A stretch of 27,160 nt of DNA from an uncultured Clostridium sp. Lineage in GTDB: Bacteria > Bacillota > Clostridia > TANB77 > CAG-508. Shown in pieces: positions 6,122 to 14,183 of this stretch; the stretch's first letter is position 1; every line of letters starts with the position of its first letter. Below the pieces are notes generated by a model that saw only the letters and a list, made by a program, of their open reading frames with translations, did not search any database and was not told where the DNA came from. Location of the stretch: NCBI GenBank assembly GCA_946495905.1, contig CAMMEP010000011.1, positions 1 through 27,160 on the forward strand, read 5' to 3'. The translations under genes were made by a program, and so were the position numbers.

Positions 6122-7579
6122 TCACTCCTCTAACATTCTTTTTACCAATAATCTATTAATATTAAAATTCTGGAAATTAATATCTTTCACTTCTGACTCT
6201 ACTTGATTTAGATAAAATTCTACTTGTTTTCTTATCATTTTGTTTTCCTCATTCTCTAATCTTTTTATTTCTCCTGCTGCGTCAATTCCAAGTGTTCCAA
6301 GATATTCTATATCTAACTCATATTCACCAGATGTGTCTTCAAAATATCGATTGATATTTCGTTTGGCAATTACATTATCTATGTTCATATAATTTACTAT
6401 TATATACATTATAATTATCACTACAAAATACGTTTTTGTCAAGTTTATTTTCATGTCTAAAATATACATTACTGTTGGAATAATTAGTATTGCTTCTGTT
6501 ATTAATGCAACATATACCATTAATCGTAAAAAGGTATATCCATATTCTTGTTCATATAAATACATTCGATAGAATGAGGAGAACAAAATAATTAATGTAA
6601 ACATACTTAAGCATAAATTCATTACCTTTGTATAATTTAATTTTTTATTAATTTCATTTCTTTTACTTGTAATTAATATTATAACCAAATTGATGACAGA
6701 TACTGCCATAAGTTGGAAGAATCCTTGCCTTGCGTAACTTGCATAATCAAAATCTCCCATATTTCCTGTTTTCATGAACAATACCGATATTTGAATATAG
6801 CAAAACACTAAGTATACTAAATTTAATATTGTTAAAATAGTATTTCCAATTGTTCTGTCAATTGTCCAGTTCTTTTTCTCTCCTACTTCTTTTTCTGTAA
6901 AATTATCTTCTAGCACATTATATAAAAGTGCTATTAAATACACCGCTATCATTAGAATAATAATAATTCTAAAAAATAGATTAATATACGTTTGTTTTTC
7001 AAAAATTTCTAAACGAAATAGAGTACTTATTACCTCTTTTAATTCACTAGAAAATATACTATCTGCACTAGAAAGAAGCATTAATACTACAATTAAAATT
7101 GGTATTGCAATAAGAATTCCTATGATAATCTTTCTTAATTTTTCATTCTTTTCTTTTGACACTTCTTTTTTGTGAAAAAAGTTTTCAATAGTCTCTATAA
7201 TACTCCCTATGGCTTCTTCTAAAAATTCTATTGGACCTAAGAGCAAATACACTGCTCTATTTAGTATTAATCCAATGGATGTTTTTTCAAAAACTGCTAA
7301 GATTACCATTAATGTAAACAAAATAATTAATGCTATTATATTGGCAACGTAAAAAAATGTATTATTAAAAATAAAATAAGTTGCTGATATTAGGATAATT
7401 GGCACACATAGAATTAAGGCTTTTTTATTTTTTATCTTATTATTTTTATCTAATAAATATAAGATGAAAAATCCCAAAGCTAAACAAAATAAAAATACCG
7501 AAATTCCTAATTTTTGACCATAAAATAAAATAGAATGTAAGATGGCAATCAAAAAGCTTCCTATTACTGCTATTTTCAT
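6122..7579 (-). CDS. DUF4173/DUF4153-like polytopic membrane protein
   Basis: A 485-aa protein with about twelve hydrophobic segments across residues 5-420 and a soluble C-terminal tail of about 65 residues. The blocks ASYARQGFFQLM (near residue 290) and YEQEYGYTFLRLMVYV (near 350) are typical of DUF4173/DUF4153 family proteins. A basic cytoplasmic loop (KKEVSKEKNEKLRK) lies between helices in the N-terminal half. No catalytic motif is visible and the family has no established role. The start is supported by GGAAGGA. The DUF2975 and HTH genes follow on the same strand, so this may be the first gene of a membrane-associated regulatory set. Confidence 0.8.
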   Translation of the reverse strand: MKIAVIGSFLIAILHSILFYGQKLGISVFLFCLALGFFILYLLDKNNKIKNKKALILCVPIILISATYFIFNNTFFYVANIIALIILFTLMVILAVFEKTSIGLILNRAVYLLLGPIEFLEEAIGSIIETIENFFHKKEVSKEKNEKLRKIIIGILIAIPILIVVLMLLSSADSIFSSELKEVISTLFRLEIFEKQTYINLFFRIIIILMIAVYLIALLYNVLEDNFTEKEVGEKKNWTIDRTIGNTILTILNLVYLVFCYIQISVLFMKTGNMGDFDYASYARQGFFQLMAVSVINLVIILITSKRNEINKKLNYTKVMNLCLSMFTLIILFSSFYRMYLYEQEYGYTFLRLMVYVALITEAILIIPTVMYILDMKINLTKTYFVVIIIMYIIVNYMNIDNVIAKRNINRYFEDTSGEYELDIEYLGTLGIDAAGEIKRLENEENKMIRKQVEFYLNQVESEVKDINFQNFNINRLLVKRMLEE

Positions 7580-7679
7580 AACAATATCCTTCCCTTCTTT
7601 TTCAAGTTGCTTATATTTTACATTTTATTTTATTATTTGTCAATACTTTTTTATTGTTTTTCAATATTCTTTTATTTCG

Positions 7680-8972
7680 TTACAATATTTTATTTATTTT
7701 TTGAACCACATCTCCATATACATAAAAACTTCCTACTACAAAAGTAACAGAATCTGGCAAAGCATTATCCAATACGTACTCTATTGCACTTTCTAAACTT
7801 TTCACAGCTATGTTTTGTTCCTCTTTTTTAAATTTTTTTGCCACTTTATATAACTCTTCCCCAGAAGTATACCTTTCTTCACTATTTCCTGAAGTCAACA
7901 AGAATGTGGAATTTTCTTCTTCCATTAATAATTCCAACATTTTGGAATAATCTTTTCTTTTTAGAATGGATATAATAAATATTTTATTTTCTTCTTTATA
8001 ATACATATTTATTGTTGTTTTTAAATTTCGGATTGCCTGCTCATTATGCCCACCATCATAGATAATGAGAGGTTTTTTACTAATTTCCTCCATTCTTCCT
8101 TTATGAACAACAGTAGACAGTCCCTTACGAATACTTTCTTCTTTTATTTTATATCCTAGCTTATTTAAGATATTTATACTTTCTATACAAATCGCACTAT
8201 TTTGTATTTGACATATTCCTTTTAAGTTTACAGCTATATTTTTTAGCTCCTTATAGTCAAAATATTGATAGTTTTTATCATAATGAAAATTCTTTATTTT
8301 CTCTTTTCTTATAATAGATAGTTTATTATTTTTTCTCCCACAGGTATCAATAAAAATCTGATTAATTTCCTTATTATTTTCAAAGATTACAGTATTAGAA
8401 TTTTCTTTGATAATCCCTGCTTTCTGTGTTGCTATTTCTTCTAGGGTATTGCCTAATATCTGTATGTGGTCATAGCCAATGGAGGTAATGATGGATAAAA
8501 GTGGCTTTGTTATAATATTCGTACAATCATACTTTCCTCCCAGTCCTGTTTCTAAAACTACAAAATCTACATTATTCCTATAAAAATATAAAAGTGCTAT
8601 TGTCGTTTCTAGTTCAAATAAAGTAATACTAGTCTTATTTTCTTTTTGATATTTCTCTATTTTTGGTTCTAATTCTTCTATAAGATTTCTTAGATCTTCA
8701 TTAGAAATATTAACATTATTAATACTAATTCTTTCATTGTATTCTATTAAGTGTGGTGACAAAAACTTTCCTACTTTGTATCCTTCTTTTAGTAAAATAT
8801 TAGTTAGCATTTCTGTACAGCTGCCTTTGCCATTTGTCCCTGCAATATGAATAAATTTCATGTTTCTTTCAAAATTATCATATTCATTCATAAAATATTG
8901 CATTGCATGTAAGGATGGTTCTTTGTTTCCTTTAAAAAAATCATCTAAATACTCCTGTATATTTTCTATCAT
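7680..8972 (-). CDS. folC: Bifunctional folylpolyglutamate/dihydrofolate synthase
   Basis: A 430-aa Mur-ligase-family enzyme that adds glutamate to dihydropteroate or reduced folates in an ATP-dependent reaction in the cytoplasm. The P-loop IAGTNGKGS is at residues 43-51. The SPHL motif and the block LETGLGGKYDCTNI follow, then TSIGYDHIQILG and IATQKAGIIKE; the Mg-site position often read as Glu is Gln in ATQKAGI. The C-terminal domain begins near residue 295 with the HKGRMEE block and carries YDGGHNEQAI. The length is normal for the family. The start has AAGGGA six bases upstream. No other folate genes are adjacent. It lies about 70 bases after the GNAT pair on the same strand. Confidence 0.95.
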   Translation of the reverse strand: MIENIQEYLDDFFKGNKEPSLHAMQYFMNEYDNFERNMKFIHIAGTNGKGSCTEMLTNILLKEGYKVGKFLSPHLIEYNERISINNVNISNEDLRNLIEELEPKIEKYQKENKTSITLFELETTIALLYFYRNNVDFVVLETGLGGKYDCTNIITKPLLSIITSIGYDHIQILGNTLEEIATQKAGIIKENSNTVIFENNKEINQIFIDTCGRKNNKLSIIRKEKIKNFHYDKNYQYFDYKELKNIAVNLKGICQIQNSAICIESINILNKLGYKIKEESIRKGLSTVVHKGRMEEISKKPLIIYDGGHNEQAIRNLKTTINMYYKEENKIFIISILKRKDYSKMLELLMEEENSTFLLTSGNSEERYTSGEELYKVAKKFKKEEQNIAVKSLESAIEYVLDNALPDSVTFVVGSFYVYGDVVQKINKIL

Positions 8973-9042
8973 GTATGTCCCTTCTTTTTTTGCATTTTCT
9001 CCATTTTATCATATGGAATTTAAAAAATAAGGTTCAACCCTA

Positions 9043-9600
9043 TTACTTTAAATTTATCCAATATCGTTGTGTGATTTTTCCTTCTTTATCTAAAACCTCA
9101 TTTTCTAAGATTCCACCATTATTCATAATACTTTTTGCAGAAGCAATATTATCTTTATAGCATCCCATTAAAACTTTATTTATTCCAAGTTTTTTACATT
9201 CTTCTAACGCAAGTCTTATCATTTCTGTTGCATAACCTTTTTTTCTTTCTGAAGGTCTTACACTATCTCCAATATGACCACTATCTTTTAATAGTTCTTC
9301 TGTTAAGTAATGTCTTATTTGTATTATACCTACAATTTTATTGTCTGCCTTTCTGACTCCTAGAAATACAGTTGCAGGAACTCTTCCTTCTTTTTCAACT
9401 TCTTTTGATACATCTTTTCTTATTTTTAATAACCATTTGTCAAAATCTTTTATTCTTTTTAATCCTCCTGATCCATTTAACTTTGCTTCTCCACTTTCTT
9501 CATGTTCTTTCAGAAAATCCATTACTCCATCCCTATACTCTTCTGTTGGAAATACTAGTTTTAATTCTCCATAAGCTTTATTTTTTTGTATATTTTTCAT
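9043..9600 (-). CDS. GNAT family N-acetyltransferase
   Basis: A 185-aa single-domain acetyltransferase that would use acetyl-CoA; its substrate is unknown. Motif A is SVRPSERKKGYATEMIRLAL (about residues 112-131), with the acetyl-CoA pyrophosphate loop RKKGYA. The C-terminal part (GCYKDNIASAKSIMNNGG) is the usual Asn-containing helix of small-molecule GNATs, and the final strand ends ITQRYWINLK. Its ATG follows directly after the TAA of the upstream GNAT gene (TAAATG), so translation is probably coupled. The ribosome binding site AGGTGAT lies inside the end of that gene. A weak hairpin with a T run lies just downstream (about 9025-9050). Confidence 0.9.
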   Translation of the reverse strand: MKNIQKNKAYGELKLVFPTEEYRDGVMDFLKEHEESGEAKLNGSGGLKRIKDFDKWLLKIRKDVSKEVEKEGRVPATVFLGVRKADNKIVGIIQIRHYLTEELLKDSGHIGDSVRPSERKKGYATEMIRLALEECKKLGINKVLMGCYKDNIASAKSIMNNGGILENEVLDKEGKITQRYWINLK

Positions 9601-10062
9601 TTATATCACCTCATCTATTTCATATTTTTTTCGCATTTTATAATGCGTATCTGTTTCTTCATATGTTTTAAATCCTAATTTTTCATATAAATGTTTAGCA
9701 GAATTTTCTTTGAATACTTGTAAAATAGTATTTCGTTTATTTTCTTTATCTCTTTTTAATTGTTCCTTTAATAGATTGGTACCAATTCCTTTACCTTGAT
9801 ATTTTTTATCAATGTAAATTAACTCTACTATATTTTCATTATTTTCGTCTATGTAGCTTGAAATCATTCCAATCACTTCATCTTTTACTTTTATAACTTG
9901 AATATTTTTCGAATGTTCCTCAATAAATTTCTTTTGAAATTCAATTTGTTTTTCTTCATCCCATCCATATATTTTTTCCACATACCATTTAAAATTATCT
10001 TTTTTTATTTCATATAATTTTTTAAAATATTTTTCTTGATAAGCTACTAATTTATAATCCAT
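9601..10062 (-). CDS. GNAT family N-acetyltransferase
   Basis: A 153-aa acetyltransferase, first gene of a coupled pair. Motif A reads IDKKYQGKGIGTNLLKEQL (about residues 84-102), with the classic Q/R-x-x-G-x-G/A loop. The C-terminal block FKENSAKHLYEKLGFK is the conserved helix containing Asn and Tyr of RimI-like and antibiotic-type GNATs. The acceptor substrate cannot be told from sequence. It shares little direct similarity with the GNAT immediately downstream, so the pair is not an obvious recent duplication. A clear SD (AGGAGATGAG) precedes the ATG, and a terminator for the HtrA gene lies upstream. Confidence 0.9.
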   Translation of the reverse strand: MDYKLVAYQEKYFKKLYEIKKDNFKWYVEKIYGWDEEKQIEFQKKFIEEHSKNIQVIKVKDEVIGMISSYIDENNENIVELIYIDKKYQGKGIGTNLLKEQLKRDKENKRNTILQVFKENSAKHLYEKLGFKTYEETDTHYKMRKKYEIDEVI

Positions 10063-10086
10063 AAAAACTCATCTCCTTTTAATTTC

Positions 10087-10129
10087 AAAAAAGCCTTGCA
10101 AAGGAAATCCTTTAAGACTCCTTTGCAAG
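10087..10129 (-). terminator. Terminator after the HtrA-like gene
   Basis: A perfect 11-bp stem (10095-10105 with 10119-10129; CTTGCAAAGGA/TCCTTTGCAAG) is followed on the minus strand by CTTTTTTGAAA. It separates the protease gene from the GNAT pair. Confidence 0.85.
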
Positions 10130-10161
10130 ACTTATATCATCTTACTTTATATTTGTCAAAT

Positions 10162-10224
10162 TCCTAAATGGGGACAGTCCCCAATTAGGAAAATCCGGAC
10201 AAAAAAGCCTGTCCCCATTTAGGA
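10162..10224. repeat. REP-like palindrome overlapping the HtrA stop codon
   Basis: The outer arms 10162-10176 and 10210-10224 are perfectly complementary (15 bp; TCCTAAATGGGGACA). An inner inverted GTCCCCAATTAGGA copy makes the unit composite. The right arm carries the last Ser codon and stop codon of the protease gene (TCC TAA), so the repeat now forms the gene end. It belongs to the same REP-like family as the repeats near 4860, 22006 and 25717. Confidence 0.75.
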
Positions 10225-11361
10225 TTTTCGTTTTAAAGTTGCCTCTATTTCCATTTTTCTATTATTTCTTTGGATTTTTAAAGTCACTACATCTCCTGGC
10301 TTTTTAGTATAAATATAGCATCTTAAATCGCACATTCTCTCTAGTTTTTGTCCATCAATACTTATAATAATATCTCCTGGTTTTAGGCCTGCTTCTTCTG
10401 CTGTAGATTTTGTGTTTACTCTTGCAATGTATATTCCTTCACTAAATTGTAAATTTTCATTAAGATAGCCTAATACATTTTTATCAAAAGCAAAGACTCC
10501 TAAACTAGCTTCCTCAAATTTTCCATTTGTGTTAAAGCTATTAATAACTGCTTTTACTGAATTGATAGGAATAGCAAAACTTATTCCTTCCGCTGATGTT
10601 ATTTTTACCCCATTGATACCAATTACTTGTCCTTCTGCATTTACTAGAGGTCCTCCGCTATTGCCTGGATTAATTGTTGCATCAGTCTGTATTAAATCCT
10701 CCATATAGCTTTCTTCTCCCTCTTCTTCAAACTTAATGGTTCTATTTACCGCACTTATAATTCCAGAAGTTACTGTTCTTTGAAATTCATACCCTATTGG
10801 ATTTCCTATGGCATATACTGTTTCCCCCACTTTAATATCATCTGAGTCTCCTAATGTAGCTGTTTGTAGGTTTTTTTGATTGATTTTTACAATAGCCATA
10901 TCAATATCAGTATTTGACCAGACCACACTTCCATCATAAGTTTTTCCGTCTACTAAAGTAACATAACATTTACTATATTTTTCTCCACTTACATGCGCAT
11001 TAGTAAGAATATATCCATTTTCTCCTACAATTAATCCCGTACCTAATCCTAAACTTGTTACATTTTCATCAGAAAATATGCTACTTCCTGAATTTTTTAC
11101 TTTAGATATTCCTACAACACTATCATTTACTTCTGCTATCATCTCTGTTACTGTTTTATTTTTTTCTTGCACTTCTTCTACTGTTTGCATTGTTCTTTCT
11201 ACTGTAACATTTTGCTTAGCTAGATTACTTTCTGTAATTTGCGTTTTATCATATAATATGTAGGATAAAATAAGAATTAAAAAAACTAAAAGAAAGATTA
11301 CTATTTTGGTTAAATATCTTTTTAGTTTTTTCTTTTTATCTTTTTTTATATAATCATTCAT
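10219..11361 (-). CDS. htrA: HtrA/DegP-like membrane-anchored serine protease with PDZ domain
   Basis: A 380-aa extracytoplasmic quality-control protease. A lysine-rich cytoplasmic N-terminus is followed by one transmembrane helix (about residues 16-37) and a helical linker. The trypsin-like domain contains the catalytic triad His123 (TNAHV), Asp154 (TDIDMAIV) and Ser235 (NPGNSGGPL), with the oxyanion loop intact. A single PDZ domain occupies about 285-375 (GLKPGDIIISIDGQ). This is the usual layout of Firmicutes HtrA/HtrB proteins, which degrade misfolded proteins at the membrane surface. The start has GGAGGA. It is separated by a terminator from the upstream anchored-protein gene. Its last codons lie in a REP-like repeat, so the C-terminus may have been altered slightly by insertion. 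Confidence 0.93.
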   Translation of the reverse strand: MNDYIKKDKKKKLKRYLTKIVIFLLVFLILILSYILYDKTQITESNLAKQNVTVERTMQTVEEVQEKNKTVTEMIAEVNDSVVGISKVKNSGSSIFSDENVTSLGLGTGLIVGENGYILTNAHVSGEKYSKCYVTLVDGKTYDGSVVWSNTDIDMAIVKINQKNLQTATLGDSDDIKVGETVYAIGNPIGYEFQRTVTSGIISAVNRTIKFEEEGEESYMEDLIQTDATINPGNSGGPLVNAEGQVIGINGVKITSAEGISFAIPINSVKAVINSFNTNGKFEEASLGVFAFDKNVLGYLNENLQFSEGIYIARVNTKSTAEEAGLKPGDIIISIDGQKLERMCDLRCYIYTKKPGDVVTLKIQRNNRKMEIEATLKRKS

Positions 11362-11440
11362 TTACTTTCCTCCGTCAAAATAATATTTATCTATATTTTG
11401 ACCAAAAAAATTTCACTCTAAACGAATAATATAGTATTTA

Positions 11441-11474
11441 AAAGAAAAGATTAGAGTATATATTTCCTCTAACC
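11441..11474 (-). terminator. Terminator after the anchored-protein gene
   Basis: Inverted arms GATTAGAG (11449-11456) and CTCTAACC (11467-11474), with one mismatch, are followed on the minus strand by TTTTCTTTT. It lies about 25 bases after the stop codon at 11498. The stretch to 11361 holds the leader of the HtrA gene. Confidence 0.55.
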
Positions 11475-11497
11475 TTTTTTATTTTGGTAAAATAATT

Positions 11498-12148
11498 CTA
11501 TTGCATTACTTTATATTCATTTACATCTGGTTCTTTTAAATCCTCATCAGTTACTTCATTGAATTCATATTTATACGTTGTCGTTGTTGTCTCTCCTTCA
11601 TTATTATATTCTATCATTTTTATTGGAAGTCCTGTTTCTTTATCAATAAAGATTTGTACTTTTTCAGTTGATGCGTGTATTATAAAAGCATCAGCAGAAC
11701 TTTCAATTAAATAACATTCTTTACCTTCTTCAACAACTCCACTTATTTTTGAATTAAATGCTGATATAATTACAGGACTAATATTCTCTTTAAGTATTAA
11801 ACCTGGTAATTTAATCAATAAGTTTGGATTATCTTCTTTTTCATTTAATCTTGCTATCTTTCCTTCTGGTCCATCAATATATGTGTTGACCAAGTCTTCA
11901 TTCTTAGAAATTGTCATAAGTCCATTATCCATTATTGTTAGTGCTTTTTCTCCATTTCTATAAGTACTAATTTCTCTATCTCCTATTTTCACATTCCAAT
12001 AATAATTTTCATTTTGCGATAATTCTTGAGACTTTTCTGTTATCTTTGTAAGTATATAGGTTTTTCTTCCTATATTAATTAAAACAATTAGAAGAATAAG
12101 ACAAATAGCAATTATGATAATTTTTAATAAAATTTTGTACTTTTTCAT
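11498..12148 (-). CDS. Hypothetical membrane-anchored extracytoplasmic protein
   Basis: A 216-aa protein with one N-terminal hydrophobic helix (about residues 8-26) and an extracytoplasmic remainder. No lipobox cysteine is visible, so it is probably anchored rather than a lipoprotein. The remainder alternates short beta strands and ends with the strand pair IFIDKETGLPIKMIEYN and TTTTYKYEFNEV, followed by DVNEY. Such 'ETGLP' strand pairs recur in LolA/LppX-like half-barrel proteins, which suggests (but does not prove) a lipid- or sigma-regulator-type fold. It lies 26 bases after the acyl-CoA synthetase gene with a strong AGGAGGGG site, so the two are probably one transcript. A link to acyl-chain metabolism at the membrane is only inference. 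Confidence 0.72.
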   Translation of the reverse strand: MKKYKILLKIIIIAICLILLIVLINIGRKTYILTKITEKSQELSQNENYYWNVKIGDREISTYRNGEKALTIMDNGLMTISKNEDLVNTYIDGPEGKIARLNEKEDNPNLLIKLPGLILKENISPVIISAFNSKISGVVEEGKECYLIESSADAFIIHASTEKVQIFIDKETGLPIKMIEYNNEGETTTTTYKYEFNEVTDEDLKEPDVNEYKVMQ

Positions 12149-12174
12149 ACAACCCCTCCTATTTTTTCTTTCTA

Positions 12175-13875
12175 TTAAGCATTTATTTTCTTCATTTCTG
12201 CATATCTCTTTACTTTTTGTGTTGTTGTTTTTTCTAATGGTTCGTCTGTTACAATTATTTCTTTTATATGCTTGTATGTTGGTAAATCTTTATTGATATT
12301 TTTTATATCTTCCCAGATTAATTTTTCATATTCTTTTTGTGTTTTATCTCCAAAATGCTCTTTTATATTGTCTTTGTTATACACAATTTTAGCACATAAT
12401 AAAGTATCTGTTTTGCTTTTATTTCTAGCATATACCATATTCTCTTCCACATAAGGTAGTTTATTTATTAAAAATTCTATTTCTTGTGGATAGATATTTT
12501 TTCCATTTCTTAAAACAATAATATCACTTTGTCTTCCTGTTATATATACAAATCCATCTTCGTCCATATATCCATAATCCCCTGTATGTAGCCATCCATC
12601 TTCTAAAGCTTTTTTTGTAGCTTCTTCATTTTCATAGTACCCAAGCATAATGTTTGGACCTTTTCCTAAAATTTCACCTACTCCATCTTTATCTGGATTA
12701 TCTATTTTTATTTCTACATTCTTAAGAGGAAATCCTATGGATCCTGCTCTTTTTCTTTCTGAGGATTCTGCGGTTAATACTGGTGAACTTTCTGTTAAAC
12801 CATAACCTTGAATCAAATCAATTCCCAAATCGTTGTACCATTCAATGGTAGCTTTGTCCATTGGTGCTGCACCGTAAAGTACTACTCTTAGGTATTCATC
12901 AAATTGCTTCAATACTGGTTTAAATAATTTTTTTCTTACATCTATTTTACATTTTAAAAGTCCATGAGAAAGTTTTGTCATGGCATTAATTAATCCTTTT
13001 TTGCCACTATCTGCAATTGCTTTTTGAATTTTTTTCGCCATTGTCTCTAATACTAGTGGTACTGCTACAAATATGGTTACTTTAAATTCTTTTAAATTAT
13101 CTGCAATATATCTTAATCCTTCACAAAAGGCGATGGTTGCTCCGCAGTAAGTTCCATATAAAATAGTAATACTGCATTCAAAAGTATGGTGTATTGGTAA
13201 AAATGAAAGTAAGGTATCAGATGGATACATCATAAAGTTATATTGATAAGCAGATATATTTTTGCAAACATTTTCCTGTGATAACATAACTGCTTTAGGC
13301 TCATTGGTTGTTCCAGAGGTAAATAGCATAATATACATCTCATTTTCTTTTAAATCCACTTCATCATATTTTGTCTTTCCTTTTTTTATGATAGCTTCGC
13401 CATCTTCTAGCATTTTTTGGAATTTTAATACTCCTTCTTTCTCTACATTATCCATGCAAATTCTGTATTTAATATTACATCCTTCTGCAATTGCTTCATC
13501 AACTGCATTTTGATACTTTTCATCATAGACAATGACATCTACTTCACTTCTTTTTAATAATTTTTCTATTTCTTTATCTGTTAAGGCTTTATCCAATGGT
13601 ACAATTACTTTTCCTGCCGTGGTAACCCCCAAATAGGTAATAACCCACTCATATCTGTTATTTCCAATAACAGCCACTCTATTTACATCCGAATCTATTA
13701 CTTTTTCTGCTACTTTTTTAATATCTTCTACAAACTTTTTGTAAGTAATTTCTTTTATCTCTTTATTTTGTTTATACTTAAAAGCAACATGCTCTCCAAA
13801 TCTTTCATACCTTTTCACTAACTCTCTAAAATTCGAAATTTCTTCATAATATTTCTTATCAGACTTCTTTCCCAT
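12175..13875 (-). CDS. Long-chain acyl-CoA synthetase (AMP-forming ligase)
   Basis: A 566-aa ANL-superfamily enzyme that activates a fatty acid to acyl-AMP and transfers it to CoA or a carrier thiol. The ATP-binding loop TSGTTNEPKAVML starts at residue 186. The block LIQGYGLTESSPV (motif YGxTE), the hinge TGDYGYMDEDGFVYITGR and the lysine-containing tail TTTQKVKR follow in normal order. Length is typical of FadD-like enzymes. The ATG at 13875 is chosen over a TTG one codon upstream because AGGAGGT is correctly spaced for ATG. It is divergent from the C-A-T-R NRPS gene and could supply its acyl donor (inference), though a general lipid role is equally possible. A family 2 element (13906-14091) fills the shared upstream region. 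Confidence 0.9.
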   Translation of the reverse strand: MGKKSDKKYYEEISNFRELVKRYERFGEHVAFKYKQNKEIKEITYKKFVEDIKKVAEKVIDSDVNRVAVIGNNRYEWVITYLGVTTAGKVIVPLDKALTDKEIEKLLKRSEVDVIVYDEKYQNAVDEAIAEGCNIKYRICMDNVEKEGVLKFQKMLEDGEAIIKKGKTKYDEVDLKENEMYIMLFTSGTTNEPKAVMLSQENVCKNISAYQYNFMMYPSDTLLSFLPIHHTFECSITILYGTYCGATIAFCEGLRYIADNLKEFKVTIFVAVPLVLETMAKKIQKAIADSGKKGLINAMTKLSHGLLKCKIDVRKKLFKPVLKQFDEYLRVVLYGAAPMDKATIEWYNDLGIDLIQGYGLTESSPVLTAESSERKRAGSIGFPLKNVEIKIDNPDKDGVGEILGKGPNIMLGYYENEEATKKALEDGWLHTGDYGYMDEDGFVYITGRQSDIIVLRNGKNIYPQEIEFLINKLPYVEENMVYARNKSKTDTLLCAKIVYNKDNIKEHFGDKTQKEYEKLIWEDIKNINKDLPTYKHIKEIIVTDEPLEKTTTQKVKRYAEMKKINA

Positions 13876-13905
13876 CAAACTACCTCCTACCTTTTTTTAC
13901 AATTT

Positions 13906-14091
13906 GTTACAATTCTCAGCCTTTATTTTTAGCAAACAATACATGTTTTAAATTTTTATTGGAGTGCTTAAGGTGGGGACCGACAAGTCTACAAACTGTT
14001 AAGCAAAGCTTTTACAGTTTGTACGCAGTTGGGGGCCGAAAATAAAAATTTAAAACATATATTGTTTGTTTTTTATGCTGCAAATTGTAAC
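13906..14091. repeat. Family 2 quasi-palindromic element, copy A
   Basis: Terminal motifs GTTACAATT (13906-13914) and AATTGTAAC (14083-14091) face each other. AT-rich arms at 13933-13960 and 14041-14068 are complementary at 27 of 28 positions. Inside, 13963-13988 (GTGCTTAAGGTGGGGACC...) and GTTGGGGGCCG (14028-14038) are identical to copy B (20652-20854, opposite orientation). They flank a hairpin TACAAACTGT/ACAGTTTGTA (13990-13999 with 14014-14023), extended by TAAGC/GCTTT. The AT arms are not shared with copy B. It sits between divergent genes and may affect both promoters. Confidence 0.85.
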
Positions 14092-14130
14092 CACATTTTA
14101 TACTAATCTGTCAAATTTTTCAAGTTTTTG

Positions 14131-14159
14131 TTGATTTTTGCTCTTTTTCAGTATATAAT
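14131..14159 (+). promoter_or_regulatory. Sigma-A promoter for the NRPS gene
   Basis: TTGATT (14131-14136), a 17-base spacer and TATAAT (14154-14159). Transcription would start near 14166, leaving a very short leader of 15-30 bases. The response-regulator promoter at 20890-20918 uses the same TTGATT-17-TATAAT arrangement. Confidence 0.75.
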
Positions 14160-14183
14160 TTTGGCAAAGTATTATTAAAATGG

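Noticed and set aside
9043..10062. Recent tandem duplication of GNAT genes, or a toxin-antitoxin pair
   Set aside because: The two proteins share only the general GNAT motifs, differ in length, and neither has an RHH-type antitoxin partner.
13906..14091. Riboswitch in front of the NRPS gene
   Set aside because: It lies upstream of the -35/-10 for the NRPS gene, so it is not in that leader; the second copy is in the opposite orientation, in another context.
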